From NCBI GenBank assembly GCA_910588905.1, contig CAJURZ010000017.1:1-29347 (forward strand): a stretch of 29,347 nucleotides of DNA. The letters are read 5' to 3'. The first letter of the stretch is position 1; the number at the start of each line of letters is the position of its first letter. The notes beneath the pieces were generated by a model. The model saw nothing but the letters and a program-made list of their open reading frames with translations, did not search any database and was not told where the DNA came from. Origin of the DNA: an uncultured Eggerthellaceae bacterium (lineage in GTDB: Bacteria > Actinomycetota > Coriobacteriia > Coriobacteriales > Eggerthellaceae). Shown here piece after piece: positions 8,662 through 16,506 of the stretch. A program made the position numbers and the translations under genes.

Positions 8662-9618
8662 TCACATCCAGCGCTTCCACCGGAAGAAGGCCAAGAGCGC
8701 TCCGGTGCATACCAGGGATAGCACCACCAGCACCAGCCACGTGAAATGCCAATCCGTACCGGGGATGACGCTCAGGTTCATCCCGAACCAGCCGGTCACC
8801 AGCGTCAGGGGAGCGAACAGCACCGTCACGATGGTGAACACCTGCATGATGGAGTTCTGCTTCAGGTCTATCTGGGTCTGCTCCAGTTCATGGAGCTGGA
8901 GGCTGTATTCCTTGAGCGTCTCAGAACGGGTGGCAAGCCGGTCTGCCAGGCTCTCGATATGGTCGAATGACCGGGCTTCACTGGCTCTCATCAGGCCATT
9001 CTCGTTGTCTGACAGGATGCTGGCCATGGTGGCTATCTCTTGGTAGTAAACAGCGAGGCTCATGGATTTGCGCCGGTACTTCATGATCTCAGAGGAGGGA
9101 ACGTTGCGGTTCGAATCCAGCATGTACTCCTCGATATCCTCCATCTTATCTTCGAAGTGCCCAAGGAATGCCAGGTCGTCCACCAAGAGCTCCTTGAAGA
9201 ACACGTAGAGGCAGTGGGCCGTGGTGGTCTGAGAGAGGACCCCTATGCTCACCACGTGCTCCAACACCTCTTGGGCCGTGCCCCCTTCGTCTACGAAGAT
9301 GAGCTGGTGGCGGTCCATGTAGAAGGCGAACAGGGAAGGGGCGATAGTGAGCTGGTCCTTGCTGGGCACGGCCAGGGAGCCCACGATGTAATCAGGGTAG
9401 ATATCCACGTAGTTGCTGTCAGAGGCGGCTAATTGCTCCAGGGACTCGTGGGCGTCAGGATGCTCCAAACCCAGCCCCTCGAACTCCGTCTTGGAGAGGA
9501 TGGCCACGACTGGTGAGGAAGTATGCTGGGCTTCATTCTCGTCCACCTGGATGAGGCTTGACAGGTGCCGGTTCGAGAGCATCAGCCCCGCCGTCTCCAG
9601 TTCATAGCAGACGCCCAT
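8662..9618 (-). CDS. CorA-family divalent metal cation channel protein
   Basis: The 318-residue protein matches CorA in length and architecture: a large cytoplasmic N-terminal domain, a long helical stalk (about 190-265), then two C-terminal membrane helices. The signature Gly-Met-Asn selectivity motif lies at the end of the first helix (LVTGWFGMNLSVIPGTDW). CorA proteins form pentameric Mg2+ (sometimes Co2+ or Ni2+) channels. The open frame extends upstream to 9981, but the start at 9618 has a strong AGAGGAGGG site, begins just where homology to CorA would, and avoids overlapping the divergent cyclophilin gene. Its stop is only three bases from the stop of the convergent YhgE/Pip gene, leaving no room for a separate terminator. 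The leader (9640-9690) is rich in hairpins. Confidence 0.9.
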   Translation of the reverse strand: MGVCYELETAGLMLSNRHLSSLIQVDENEAQHTSSPVVAILSKTEFEGLGLEHPDAHESLEQLAASDSNYVDIYPDYIVGSLAVPSKDQLTIAPSLFAFYMDRHQLIFVDEGGTAQEVLEHVVSIGVLSQTTTAHCLYVFFKELLVDDLAFLGHFEDKMEDIEEYMLDSNRNVPSSEIMKYRRKSMSLAVYYQEIATMASILSDNENGLMRASEARSFDHIESLADRLATRSETLKEYSLQLHELEQTQIDLKQNSIMQVFTIVTVLFAPLTLVTGWFGMNLSVIPGTDWHFTWLVLVVLSLVCTGALLAFFRWKRWM

Positions 9619-9639
9619 GCAACGTTCCCTCCTCTGGTG

Positions 9640-9692
9640 CTCCCCTCCGATCAAGGAGCGGTCAAGCTCCTTCGCATCAAGGAGCATAGGGG
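9640..9692 (-). promoter_or_regulatory. Structured leader of the corA-like gene (two hairpins sharing CTCC/GGAG arms)
   Basis: Reading minus, GCTCCTT / AAGGAGC pair across 9685-9666, and a second hairpin GCTCC / GGAGC spans 9660-9640. The arms contain CTCCTT, complementary to the ribosome site AGGAGGG about 13 bases further on. Such a leader could hide or expose the ribosome site, but no known Mg2+ riboswitch consensus is recognisable. Confidence 0.35.
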
Positions 9693-9820
9693 CTTTTTGA
9701 CGATTTGCTGAGTTCGCCAGGAAACCGAAACCGAACGGAAGCCGGGAGGCTACACTATCGAAGAACAACCGGTGTTGTATCCTGTGGGGCAATACCACTA
9801 CGGAAAGGAAATGGAAGACC

Positions 9821-10510
9821 ATGCAAAGAAGCGCGAATCTCTCTGGTATGAAACTGGCTGCTCTGGTGATGGCCGTGTTGGTAGCGGCAGCCCTGGGGCT
9901 GGCAGGCTGTTCGAGCAACTCCTCTACCGCGGGTAGCTCGTCCTCTTCCAGCGAAGCCAAGGCCGCCGAGGGCATCGGCACCCATCATGCGGTCATCGAA
10001 GTGGAAGGCTATGCTCCGGTGACGGTGGAGCTGGATGGGGATGCGGCGCCTACCTCGGTCCAGAACTTCATGGATCTGGCTCAAGACGGCTACTATGACG
10101 GTAAAACCTTCTACCGCATCGTGGACGATTTCTGCCTCCAGGGGGGCACTGAGGGGAATAGCGCCTCAGGCAACGACCCTGACCTCACTCCCATCAAGGG
10201 TGAATTCTCCTCCAACGGGGTGGACAACCCTCTGGCGGATGCATTCGACCGGGGCGTGGTGGCCATGGCGCGCACGTCCTACCCTGATTCGGCCACCAGC
10301 ACCTTCTTCGTCACCCTGGGTGATGCAGCCCAGGTGGGCGCAAGCCTGGATGGGCAGTACGCTGCTTTCGGCACCATAGACGAAGAGGGCATGAAGATCA
10401 TCGATCAGATCGTGACAGACCATCTGGCCAATGTGGATGAGCCGAACATGGGAGCCATCACCGTGGAGGCGAATCAGCCGGTCATCCGGTCCATCACCAT
10501 CACAGACTAA
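9821..10510 (+). CDS. Secreted lipoprotein peptidyl-prolyl isomerase (cyclophilin type)
   Basis: The 229-residue protein has a type II signal peptide with lipobox LAGC (modified Cys about residue 30), a Ser-rich linker (about 31-48), then a cyclophilin domain. Matching motifs are APTSVQNFMDLAQDGYYDGKTFYRIVDDFCLQGG, corresponding to the usual NF..L...G.Y..t.FHRvi..F..QGG, and the later STFFVTLGDA and AAFGTIDEEGM stretches. The usual FHR is FYR here, with the catalytic Arg kept. It should act on the outer face of the membrane, assisting folding of exported proteins. The start has GGAAATGGAAGA upstream. It lies 29 bases before larE on the same strand, and no terminator separates them, so it may head this gene run without sharing its pathway. 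Confidence 0.92.
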   Translation: MQRSANLSGMKLAALVMAVLVAAALGLAGCSSNSSTAGSSSSSSEAKAAEGIGTHHAVIEVEGYAPVTVELDGDAAPTSVQNFMDLAQDGYYDGKTFYRIVDDFCLQGGTEGNSASGNDPDLTPIKGEFSSNGVDNPLADAFDRGVVAMARTSYPDSATSTFFVTLGDAAQVGASLDGQYAAFGTIDEEGMKIIDQIVTDHLANVDEPNMGAITVEANQPVIRSITITD

Positions 10511-10539
10511 CGCTCGCTTCTCTCTGACGACGAAAGGCC

Positions 10540-11361
10540 ATGACAGAACGAGAAGCCAAGGAGGAACGCCTGGCCCGCACGCTCACGGAGATGGGTTCGG
10601 TGGCCGTGGCCTTCTCCGGGGGCGTTGACTCCACGTTCCTGTTGGCTTTCGCTTGGGGATTGCCGGGGGTTGAGGCCCAGGCGATCACGGTGGCATCCTC
10701 CCTCATAGGAGAGGAGGATGCCGCTTTCGCCCGCGCATTCTGCGAAGGGTGGGGCATCTCCCAGCACGTGCTGGCGGTGGATCCCCTCGGGTCTCCCGCG
10801 GTCCAAAGCAATGGCGAAGACCGCTGCTATCACTGCAAGCGGCTCATCATGGGTGAGGCCGCTGCACGGGCGGAGGCGCTGGGTGCCATCCTCTGCGATG
10901 GGAGCAACGTCTCAGATGCAGAGGACTATCGCCCGGGAGAGCGGGCGCTGCGGGAGCTGGGCATCCGCAGCCCCCTGGCTGAGGCGGGCTTCACGAAGCC
11001 GGATATCCGCGCTGCGGCCCAGGCGTTGGGGCTGCCGAACGCCCAGACGCCTGCTGCTGCCTGTCTCGCCAGCCGCATTCCCTACGGTACGCCGCTGGAT
11101 GCTGGGCTCTTGCACCGGATAGATCAAGCCGAAGCGCTCTTGCGTGCGGAAGGGTTCGCCCAGGCACGCGTGCGCGCCCATGGGGACCTGGCCCGCATCG
11201 AGGTGCCCCGGGAGGGTATCCTGCACCTGATGCAGGATCCGATTCGTTCCCGGGTGAGCGCGAAGCTGCATGAGCTGGGCTTCGCCTATGTCACCGTTGA
11301 CGTAGAGGGGTACCGGCAAGGCAGCTTGAATGAGGTCATCAAGGAGGGGCTCCATGGTTGA
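10540..11361 (+). CDS. larE: LarE-type ATP-dependent sacrificial sulfur transferase (nickel-pincer cofactor synthesis)
   Basis: LarE transfers sulfur to the carboxylated nicotinic acid mononucleotide precursor of the nickel-pincer nucleotide; the Lactiplantibacillus enzyme gives up the sulfur of Cys176. Here the PP-loop SGGVDST sits at residues 26-32. A CYHCK motif lies at about 96-100, and Cys175 in AAACLASRIPYG corresponds to the sacrificial Cys. Length (273 aa) is normal. The stop overlaps the larB start by eight bases (ATGGTTGA), showing tight coupling. Everything needed for activity appears present, so loss of function in this pathway, if any, lies further on (see the larC entry). Confidence 0.93.
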   Translation: MTEREAKEERLARTLTEMGSVAVAFSGGVDSTFLLAFAWGLPGVEAQAITVASSLIGEEDAAFARAFCEGWGISQHVLAVDPLGSPAVQSNGEDRCYHCKRLIMGEAAARAEALGAILCDGSNVSDAEDYRPGERALRELGIRSPLAEAGFTKPDIRAAAQALGLPNAQTPAAACLASRIPYGTPLDAGLLHRIDQAEALLRAEGFAQARVRAHGDLARIEVPREGILHLMQDPIRSRVSAKLHELGFAYVTVDVEGYRQGSLNEVIKEGLHG

Positions 11362-12103
11362 AGACGTCCGCACGCTCCTGGAAGGGGTAGCGGCTGGCAG
11401 CATCCCTGTAGATGAGGCCGAGCGCATCCTGCGCAGAAAGCCCTTCGAAGACCTCGGGTTCGCTACGGTGGACCTCCACCGTCATCTGCTCCAGGGAGCC
11501 ACAGAGGTGATCTATGGTGCAGGGAAGACGGCGGATCAGATAGCGGCCATCGTGGGCGCCCTGCAGGATAACGGCCAGCAACACGTGCTCATCACGCGTT
11601 TGGCACCGGAGAAGGCTCAGTTCCTTGAGGAGGCGGGGGTGGATCTCAGCTATGAGCTCATCCCTCAAGTGGGCATCGTGGGCGGTATGCCTCAGCCCCT
11701 CACGGAGGGGTATGTGCTGGTGGCCAGCGCAGGCACGTCCGATATGCCTGTGGCCGAAGAGGCCGCTCTCACCGCTCAGATGCTCGGATGCAAGGTGGTC
11801 CGTGCCTTCGATGTGGGCGTGGCGGGATTGCACCGAACGCTGGCTCGGATGGACGATATCCTGGGGGCTTCGGCTATCGTGGCCGTAGCAGGCATGGAGG
11901 GGGCATTGGCAAGCGTCCTGGGTGGCTTGGCCAACTGCCCGGTCATCGCCGTACCTACCAGCGTGGGCTACGGCGCTTCCTTCGGCGGCGTGGCGGCCCT
12001 GCTCTCCATGTTGAATTCCTGTGCCTCCGGGGTTTCGGTGGTCAACATAGATAACGGTTTCGGGGCGGCCTACACGGCTGCCATGATCTGTCGAAGAGGG
12101 TGA
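11354..12103 (+). CDS. larB: LarB-type pyridinium-3,5-biscarboxylic acid mononucleotide synthase
   Basis: LarB carboxylates and hydrolyses nicotinic acid adenine dinucleotide, the first step of nickel-pincer cofactor synthesis. The 250-residue protein has the variable N-terminal domain (1-115) and a PurE-like C-terminal domain with SAGTSDMPVAEEAA, FDVGVAGLHR, GMEGALASVLGGL and PTSVGYGASFGG. Cys223 in NSCASGVSVVNIDNGFGA matches the Cys that attacks the pyridine ring in characterised LarB. ATG 11354 follows AAGGAGGGG at ideal distance, so the upstream in-frame start at 11330 is unlikely. The gene is sandwiched between larE (overlap) and larC (five-base gap). Confidence 0.94.
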   Translation: MVEDVRTLLEGVAAGSIPVDEAERILRRKPFEDLGFATVDLHRHLLQGATEVIYGAGKTADQIAAIVGALQDNGQQHVLITRLAPEKAQFLEEAGVDLSYELIPQVGIVGGMPQPLTEGYVLVASAGTSDMPVAEEAALTAQMLGCKVVRAFDVGVAGLHRTLARMDDILGASAIVAVAGMEGALASVLGGLANCPVIAVPTSVGYGASFGGVAALLSMLNSCASGVSVVNIDNGFGAAYTAAMICRRG

Positions 12104-12108
12104 GGCTC

Positions 12109-12735
12109 ATGACCACGCTCCTATTGGATTGCACTCATGGTTCAACCAAAGACGGTTTCGCGAAGGCGTGCGAAGGGTTGGTGGGCCATAGGGTCTTTCA
12201 GCCAGCGGACCTGGGTGCCGCCCATCAGCACCAAGGTTCCGGAGAGGGTCACCATCACCATCATCATAGCCTGCAGGAGGTCCAAGAGGCCATCTGTGCT
12301 TCTGGCGTGACTCCTCGTGCCCAGCGCTACGCTCAAGGGGTCTACGACCTGTTGGCTCGGGCAGAGGCGAAGGCCCACGGAGTGAGCGTGGATAAGGTGC
12401 ACTTCCATGAGGTGGGCTCTGCCGAAGCGGTGGGATTCGTGCTGCGAGCCTGCGCGGCCATGGATGTCCTCGGGCCGCAGCGCGTATTGGCAACGCCGGT
12501 ATGCACGGGCTTCGGTCACGTAGACTGCGCCCATGGCCGTCTGCCCATCCCTGCACCGGCTACGGCGAACGTTCTTGAAGGGGTCCCTGTCTTCGCAGGC
12601 CCCGAAGAGGGAGAGCTGACTACGCCCACGGGGGCTGCGCTCGTTGTGTATTTCGCAGAGGAGTTCATGGACGAAGCGGCGGCAAAAGCCCAAGCTGATG
12701 TTACGATGCTCTGCAACCCTGGTAAAGTGTCCTGA
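12109..12735 (+). CDS. larC: Shortened LarC-like nickel insertion protein (LarC1 region only)
   Basis: LarC inserts nickel into the pincer nucleotide in a CTP-dependent way and is normally about 400 residues (LarC1 plus LarC2). This protein is 208 residues and covers only the LarC1 part: a His-rich stretch (EGHHHHHHSLQEVQEAI, about 46-62), KVHFHEVGSAEAVG, HGRLPIPAPATANVLEGVP and GELTTPTGAA are all recognisable. The N-terminus is reduced. The usual DC..G.SGDM..GAL motif appears as LLLDCTHGSTKDGF, and the stretch between it and the His-rich region is much shorter than normal. No LarC2 follows; the frame ends at 12735 and the next gene is unrelated. ATG 12109 is preceded by AGAGGGTGAGG; a GTG at 12100 would overlap larB. 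It may be a minimal metal-handling variant or a decaying gene. Confidence 0.82.
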   Translation: MTTLLLDCTHGSTKDGFAKACEGLVGHRVFQPADLGAAHQHQGSGEGHHHHHHSLQEVQEAICASGVTPRAQRYAQGVYDLLARAEAKAHGVSVDKVHFHEVGSAEAVGFVLRACAAMDVLGPQRVLATPVCTGFGHVDCAHGRLPIPAPATANVLEGVPVFAGPEEGELTTPTGAALVVYFAEEFMDEAAAKAQADVTMLCNPGKVS

Positions 12736-12763
12736 AGCAGATCTTGGAAGGTCAGGAGTGCCC

Positions 12764-14146
12764 ATGAAGGTCCTAGACACCGGTTTCGCTCGCGAATTCA
12801 TCCGCCTGTGCAATGACGGCTGGCAGTTCGGCTGGCACGAATCCAACGGCGGCAACGCCTCCTATCGGCTGCGCAAGAGCGAGGCGAATGAGGTCCGGTC
12901 TGGGTTCAGCGCCCATGGTTGGCAGCGGCTTGAGGTAGAACTGCCTCGTCTGGCGGGGGAGTGCTTCCTGATCACCGCAGCCGGAAGCCATTTCCGCAGC
13001 ATCGCCCATGACCCGAAGCATAGCCTGGGGATCATCGAGATAGACCGCAGCGGCAGCGCTTGGAGGGAATGCTGGGGTTTCAAGGGAGACGCTCAGCCCA
13101 CCTCCGAGCTCCTGGCGCATCTGATCTGCCATGAGGTGCGCATGGCGGCTACGGAAGGCAAGAGCCGCGTCATCTATCACTGCCACCCCGCTGATCTGGC
13201 GGCTATGACCAATATCGTGCCACCGGATGGGGCCCTGTTCACGCGCCTGCTCTGGGCTCAGGTGAGCGAATGCGCCTTCGTCTTCCCTGAAGGGGTCCAG
13301 CTCTTGAGCTGGGAGGTTCCTGGCAGCGTGGCTCTGGCTCGGAAGACGGCAGCGGCCATGGAGCGCACGAGCGCGGTCATCTGGCCCCATCACGGGCTCT
13401 TCGTGGCGGGCGCTACCTTGGATGAGGCGTTCGGGCGCGCTCAGACCATCGAAAAAGCCGCAGGGATCTACCTCAAGACCTGCATGACCGGCAGGCCCTA
13501 TCTGTCTGCCATCTCCGAGGAAGACATCTTGCGGATGTCTCGGGAATACGGGTTGGGGATAGAGGAGAGCGGCGTTTTCGGCCGTCCGGCCATGCGACCT
13601 GAAGGGCTCCAGCAGATGAGCGCTCCGGCACCGGTGTCGGTGGCCCCGGCGCCCGCTGAGGCAGCACCAGCGCCTGTTGAGGTGAATGAGGGGAGCGAAG
13701 CCTCTGAAGCGGCCGTTCCCGTTCCAGAGCCAGAGCCTGTTCCTGTTTCGGATCCTGTTTTCGCTCCTGTGCCGGAGCCGGTTCCCTTGGACGAGCCCCT
13801 TTCAGCTCAAGAGCTCGTCGATCCTCCGCTGAGCGCTCAGGGGTTCCCGAAGCTCGGTGGCCCTGAGATGACAGTAGAAGCGGCCTTGGAGGCCACGCCT
13901 CCCGCTTTCCGGTCTCAGCCTCAGGTCATGCCGGAGCCACAGTCTCAGACCATGTCGGAATCGCAGTCGCAGGCTGTGCCGGAACCGCAACCCCAGGTCG
14001 TGCAAGAGCCACAGCCGTGGCCTCAGCCCGATCCGCAATTCCCATACCAGCCTGAGCCTCAGGCGGGGCTGGAAGGGGCCTATCAACCTCAGCCTCAACG
14101 GGAAGAGCCTGTCTATCGGTACTATCCGAAGTCACCGCGCAGCTAG
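12764..14146 (+). CDS. Rhamnulose-1-phosphate aldolase-like class II aldolase with a long Pro/Glu/Gln-rich tail
   Basis: Residues 1-275 match RhaD, a zinc-dependent class II aldolase that splits rhamnulose 1-phosphate into dihydroxyacetone phosphate and lactaldehyde. Markers are GWHESNGGNASYRL, the general base Glu115 (PTSELLAHL) and the zinc ligands His139 and His141 (YHCHPADL) and His210 region (WPHHGLFVAG). These positions track the E. coli enzyme almost residue for residue. From about residue 282 to 460 there is a low-complexity tail: first Ala/Pro/Val/Glu, then Pro/Gln/Ser/Glu runs, ending YRYYPKSPRS. RhaD proteins normally stop at about 275. No other rhamnose gene is nearby. The start has AGGAG upstream; the frame also runs upstream to 12644, but that overlaps larC. 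The tail is probably disordered and its role is unknown. Lactaldehyde or a related sugar phosphate as substrate is an inference. Confidence 0.85.
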   Translation: MKVLDTGFAREFIRLCNDGWQFGWHESNGGNASYRLRKSEANEVRSGFSAHGWQRLEVELPRLAGECFLITAAGSHFRSIAHDPKHSLGIIEIDRSGSAWRECWGFKGDAQPTSELLAHLICHEVRMAATEGKSRVIYHCHPADLAAMTNIVPPDGALFTRLLWAQVSECAFVFPEGVQLLSWEVPGSVALARKTAAAMERTSAVIWPHHGLFVAGATLDEAFGRAQTIEKAAGIYLKTCMTGRPYLSAISEEDILRMSREYGLGIEESGVFGRPAMRPEGLQQMSAPAPVSVAPAPAEAAPAPVEVNEGSEASEAAVPVPEPEPVPVSDPVFAPVPEPVPLDEPLSAQELVDPPLSAQGFPKLGGPEMTVEAALEATPPAFRSQPQVMPEPQSQTMSESQSQAVPEPQPQVVQEPQPWPQPDPQFPYQPEPQAGLEGAYQPQPQREEPVYRYYPKSPRS

Positions 14147-14151
14147 CGTCC

Positions 14152-14631
14152 ATGGCGAAGAAGCCTGCCAAGACCAATGCCATCCGTGAAGTGGAGGCGG
14201 CTGGCGTCCCCTTCGCCTTCCGCACGTTCGAAGCGGACGGGGCGCCCAGTGGCGTTGAGGTAGCCACTCTGTTGGGGGAGGACCCTGATCGCGTGTTCAA
14301 GACGCTGGTCACCACCGGGAAGACGGGCGATCATTACGTGTTCATGATCCCAGTGGCCGAGGAGCTGGATCTCAAGAAAGCCGCCCAGGCCGTGGGGGAG
14401 AAGGCTGTGGCCATGCTGCCCCTGCGTGAGCTGCTCCCCCTGACCGGATACGTTCATGGAGGCTGTTCTCCGGTGGGCATGAAGCAGCGGTTCCGAACGA
14501 CCATAGATGAGACAGCTCAGCTCTTCGATACCATCCTCTATTCGGGTGGCCGCATCGGGTGTCAGCTTGAAACGGCACCGGATGACCTTGTGCGCCTTAT
14601 CAGTGCCGCATACGCCGATCTCACGGTTTGA
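14152..14631 (+). CDS. ybaK: YbaK/EbsC-type aminoacyl-tRNA deacylase (Cys-tRNA(Pro) deacylase)
   Basis: Proteins of this family remove Cys wrongly attached to tRNA(Pro). The 159-residue length and the motifs RVFKTLVTTGKTGDHYVFMIP, the Lys-rich KKAAQAVGEKAVAMLP and the diagnostic GYVHGGCSPVGMKQRF fit YbaK closely, and no domain is missing. It is cytoplasmic. It begins five bases after the aldolase stop, so the two are almost certainly cotranscribed, although no functional link is apparent. The related ProX and EbsC proteins are alternatives, but the GGCSPVGMK signature favours YbaK. Confidence 0.92.
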   Translation: MAKKPAKTNAIREVEAAGVPFAFRTFEADGAPSGVEVATLLGEDPDRVFKTLVTTGKTGDHYVFMIPVAEELDLKKAAQAVGEKAVAMLPLRELLPLTGYVHGGCSPVGMKQRFRTTIDETAQLFDTILYSGGRIGCQLETAPDDLVRLISAAYADLTV

Positions 14632-14709
14632 TCCTGTATAGGTGGCTGGGATTGTGCCAGAATCGGCCCTTCCCTGTTCCCTCTTGCACCACCCTGAAAG
14701 GATCGCGCC

Positions 14710-16416
14710 TTGAATGGTCAGCTCACGCTTCGTGGCATCGTCATCGGATGCTTGGGATGCGCTCTCATCACCGCATCCTCTGTGTATGTCGCTCTCAAGA
14801 TGGGAGCGCTTCCTTGGCCGATCATCTTCGCTGCCCTCATATCGCTCTTCGCTCTGAAGGCATTCAAGCATCGGAAGGCATCGCTCAATGAAGCGAATGT
14901 GACCCATACGGTGATGTCATCGGGCGCCATGGTGGCGGGAGGGCTGGCCTTCACCATCCCTGGGGCCTGGATGCTGGGCTTGGGGGAGGGTATCTCCACC
15001 TTCCAATTGCTCGTGATAGCGCTCTGCGGATCCGTGGTGGGGCTGGTGGCTTCCATCGCGTTGCGCCGTCATTTCATAGACGAAGCCGAACTGGAATACC
15101 CGTTGGGGCAAGCGGCCGCCGAAACGTTGAAAGCGGGCGAGACCGGCGGTCGTACCGGGGTGAAGCTCTTCGGAGCCATGGGATTCGCAGCGCTGTGGGC
15201 TCTGTTGCGCGATGGGCTGAAGGTGATCCCCTCCATGGTGGGGCAGCTCTCCATTCCCAGCGTCGTCTTCGGCATCTATGCATCCCCGATGATGCTGGCT
15301 GTGGGCTTCCTGGTGGGCACAGGCGCCATGGTGGTATGGTTCGGAGGAGCGGTGCTGGCGAATCTCGGTCTCGTCATGGGAGCGCCTGCCTTGGGGATCG
15401 CCTCGGCAGAAGACGCCCGTACGGTGACGTCTTGTGTGGGCATGGGATGCATGATGGGCTGCGGCATTGCGGTGATCGTGCGGGACATCTTGCCCCTTGG
15501 CTTCCAGACGCTCTCCAAGAAAGCCGGGCAAGCGAACTGCCAAGGCGGATCTTTGGGCTTGACGGCGGCGGCCTGCCTTTCGAGCGGCGCACCCCAAGCC
15601 AAGGCCATTCGCAACTCGGGTCTTGCCATCCTGGCCCTTGCCAGCGCAGCTGTGGCTGCATGCATCGCGCTGCAGCTGCCGATCCCCGTGGCGCTCATCA
15701 CCGTCATCTGCGCATTCGTAGCCTGTGCCATGAGCGCCCAATCAGTAGGGCAGACGAGCATCGATCCCATGGAGATATTCGGCTTGATCGCCTTGTTCCT
15801 GGTAGCCTTGGTGGCAGAGGTATCCTCGCTCCAGCTCTTCTTCGTGGCTGCGCTCGTGGCGGTAGCCTGTGGCCTTGCGGGGGATGTCATGAATGACCTC
15901 AAAGCCGGTGCTGTCCTAGGCACCAGCCCGAAGGCCCAATGGGTGGGCCAGGCTATCGGAGCGCTCATCGGTTCGGTGGTGGCAGCGTTGGCCATCGGCG
16001 TGCTCTTCCAAGCCTACGGGCCAGAGGCATTCGGGCCTGGCAAGGAATTCGTCTCCGCTCAAGCCAGCGTGGTCGCCACCATGGTGTCTGGCGTGCCGAA
16101 CATGGCCGCGTTCATAGTGGGTGCTGTGGCAGGCTTCGTCCTCTACCTGGTTCGCTTTCCTGCCATGATGCTCGGGTTGGGTATGTACCTTCCGTTCTAT
16201 ATGTCGCTCACGGCGTTCTTGGGTGTGGTGGTCAAGGCCGTGGTAGATCTCATCCATCGCAAGAGGATGGACCGCCTTGCACCTGAGGAGCGCGAAGCCC
16301 GGGAGCGTGCCTATGGTGATACGGGCCTGATCTTGGCATCGGGCTTGCTCGGTGGTGAATCCATCATGGGCATCATCCTGGCCATGATCGTCTCCGCTTC
16401 TGCGCTGATCGGGTAG
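14710..16416 (+). CDS. OPT-family oligopeptide/metal-chelate transporter
   Basis: The 568-residue polytopic protein (about 14 to 16 hydrophobic segments) carries the OPT hallmark around residue 130, LEYPLGQAAAETLKAGETGG, equivalent to the usual pre-helix AE.L.AG motif. It also shows SIDPMEIFG and the late GMYLPFYMSLTAFLGVVVK. Family members import small peptides or metal chelates by proton symport; which one applies here is not visible. The start is TTG at 14710 with GAAAGGA nine bases upstream. A 78-base gap separates it from ybaK, without a clear terminator. With larE-larB-larC upstream, nickel-chelate uptake is a tempting but unproven link. Confidence 0.88.
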   Translation: MNGQLTLRGIVIGCLGCALITASSVYVALKMGALPWPIIFAALISLFALKAFKHRKASLNEANVTHTVMSSGAMVAGGLAFTIPGAWMLGLGEGISTFQLLVIALCGSVVGLVASIALRRHFIDEAELEYPLGQAAAETLKAGETGGRTGVKLFGAMGFAALWALLRDGLKVIPSMVGQLSIPSVVFGIYASPMMLAVGFLVGTGAMVVWFGGAVLANLGLVMGAPALGIASAEDARTVTSCVGMGCMMGCGIAVIVRDILPLGFQTLSKKAGQANCQGGSLGLTAAACLSSGAPQAKAIRNSGLAILALASAAVAACIALQLPIPVALITVICAFVACAMSAQSVGQTSIDPMEIFGLIALFLVALVAEVSSLQLFFVAALVAVACGLAGDVMNDLKAGAVLGTSPKAQWVGQAIGALIGSVVAALAIGVLFQAYGPEAFGPGKEFVSAQASVVATMVSGVPNMAAFIVGAVAGFVLYLVRFPAMMLGLGMYLPFYMSLTAFLGVVVKAVVDLIHRKRMDRLAPEEREARERAYGDTGLILASGLLGGESIMGIILAMIVSASALIG

Positions 16417-16506
16417 CGCCGAAGGGGGCATCCGCCGAATCCGTCACTCCTTTTCACGGACGCGTCATGTACCATCATGCGCGTTCCCTGATACGAAAGG
16501 CGTCCC

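Noticed and set aside
9619..9981. N-terminal extension of the CorA-like protein
   Set aside because: The extension would overlap the divergent cyclophilin gene, has no CorA-like sequence, and a strong ribosome site marks the start at 9618.
12250..12267. Six consecutive His codons resembling an engineered tag
   Set aside because: A His-rich stretch at this place is a normal feature of LarC proteins, and no vector sequence surrounds it.
12736..12763. LarC2 continuing by frameshift after the larC stop
   Set aside because: Only 28 bases separate larC from the aldolase gene, and none of the other frames there resembles LarC2.
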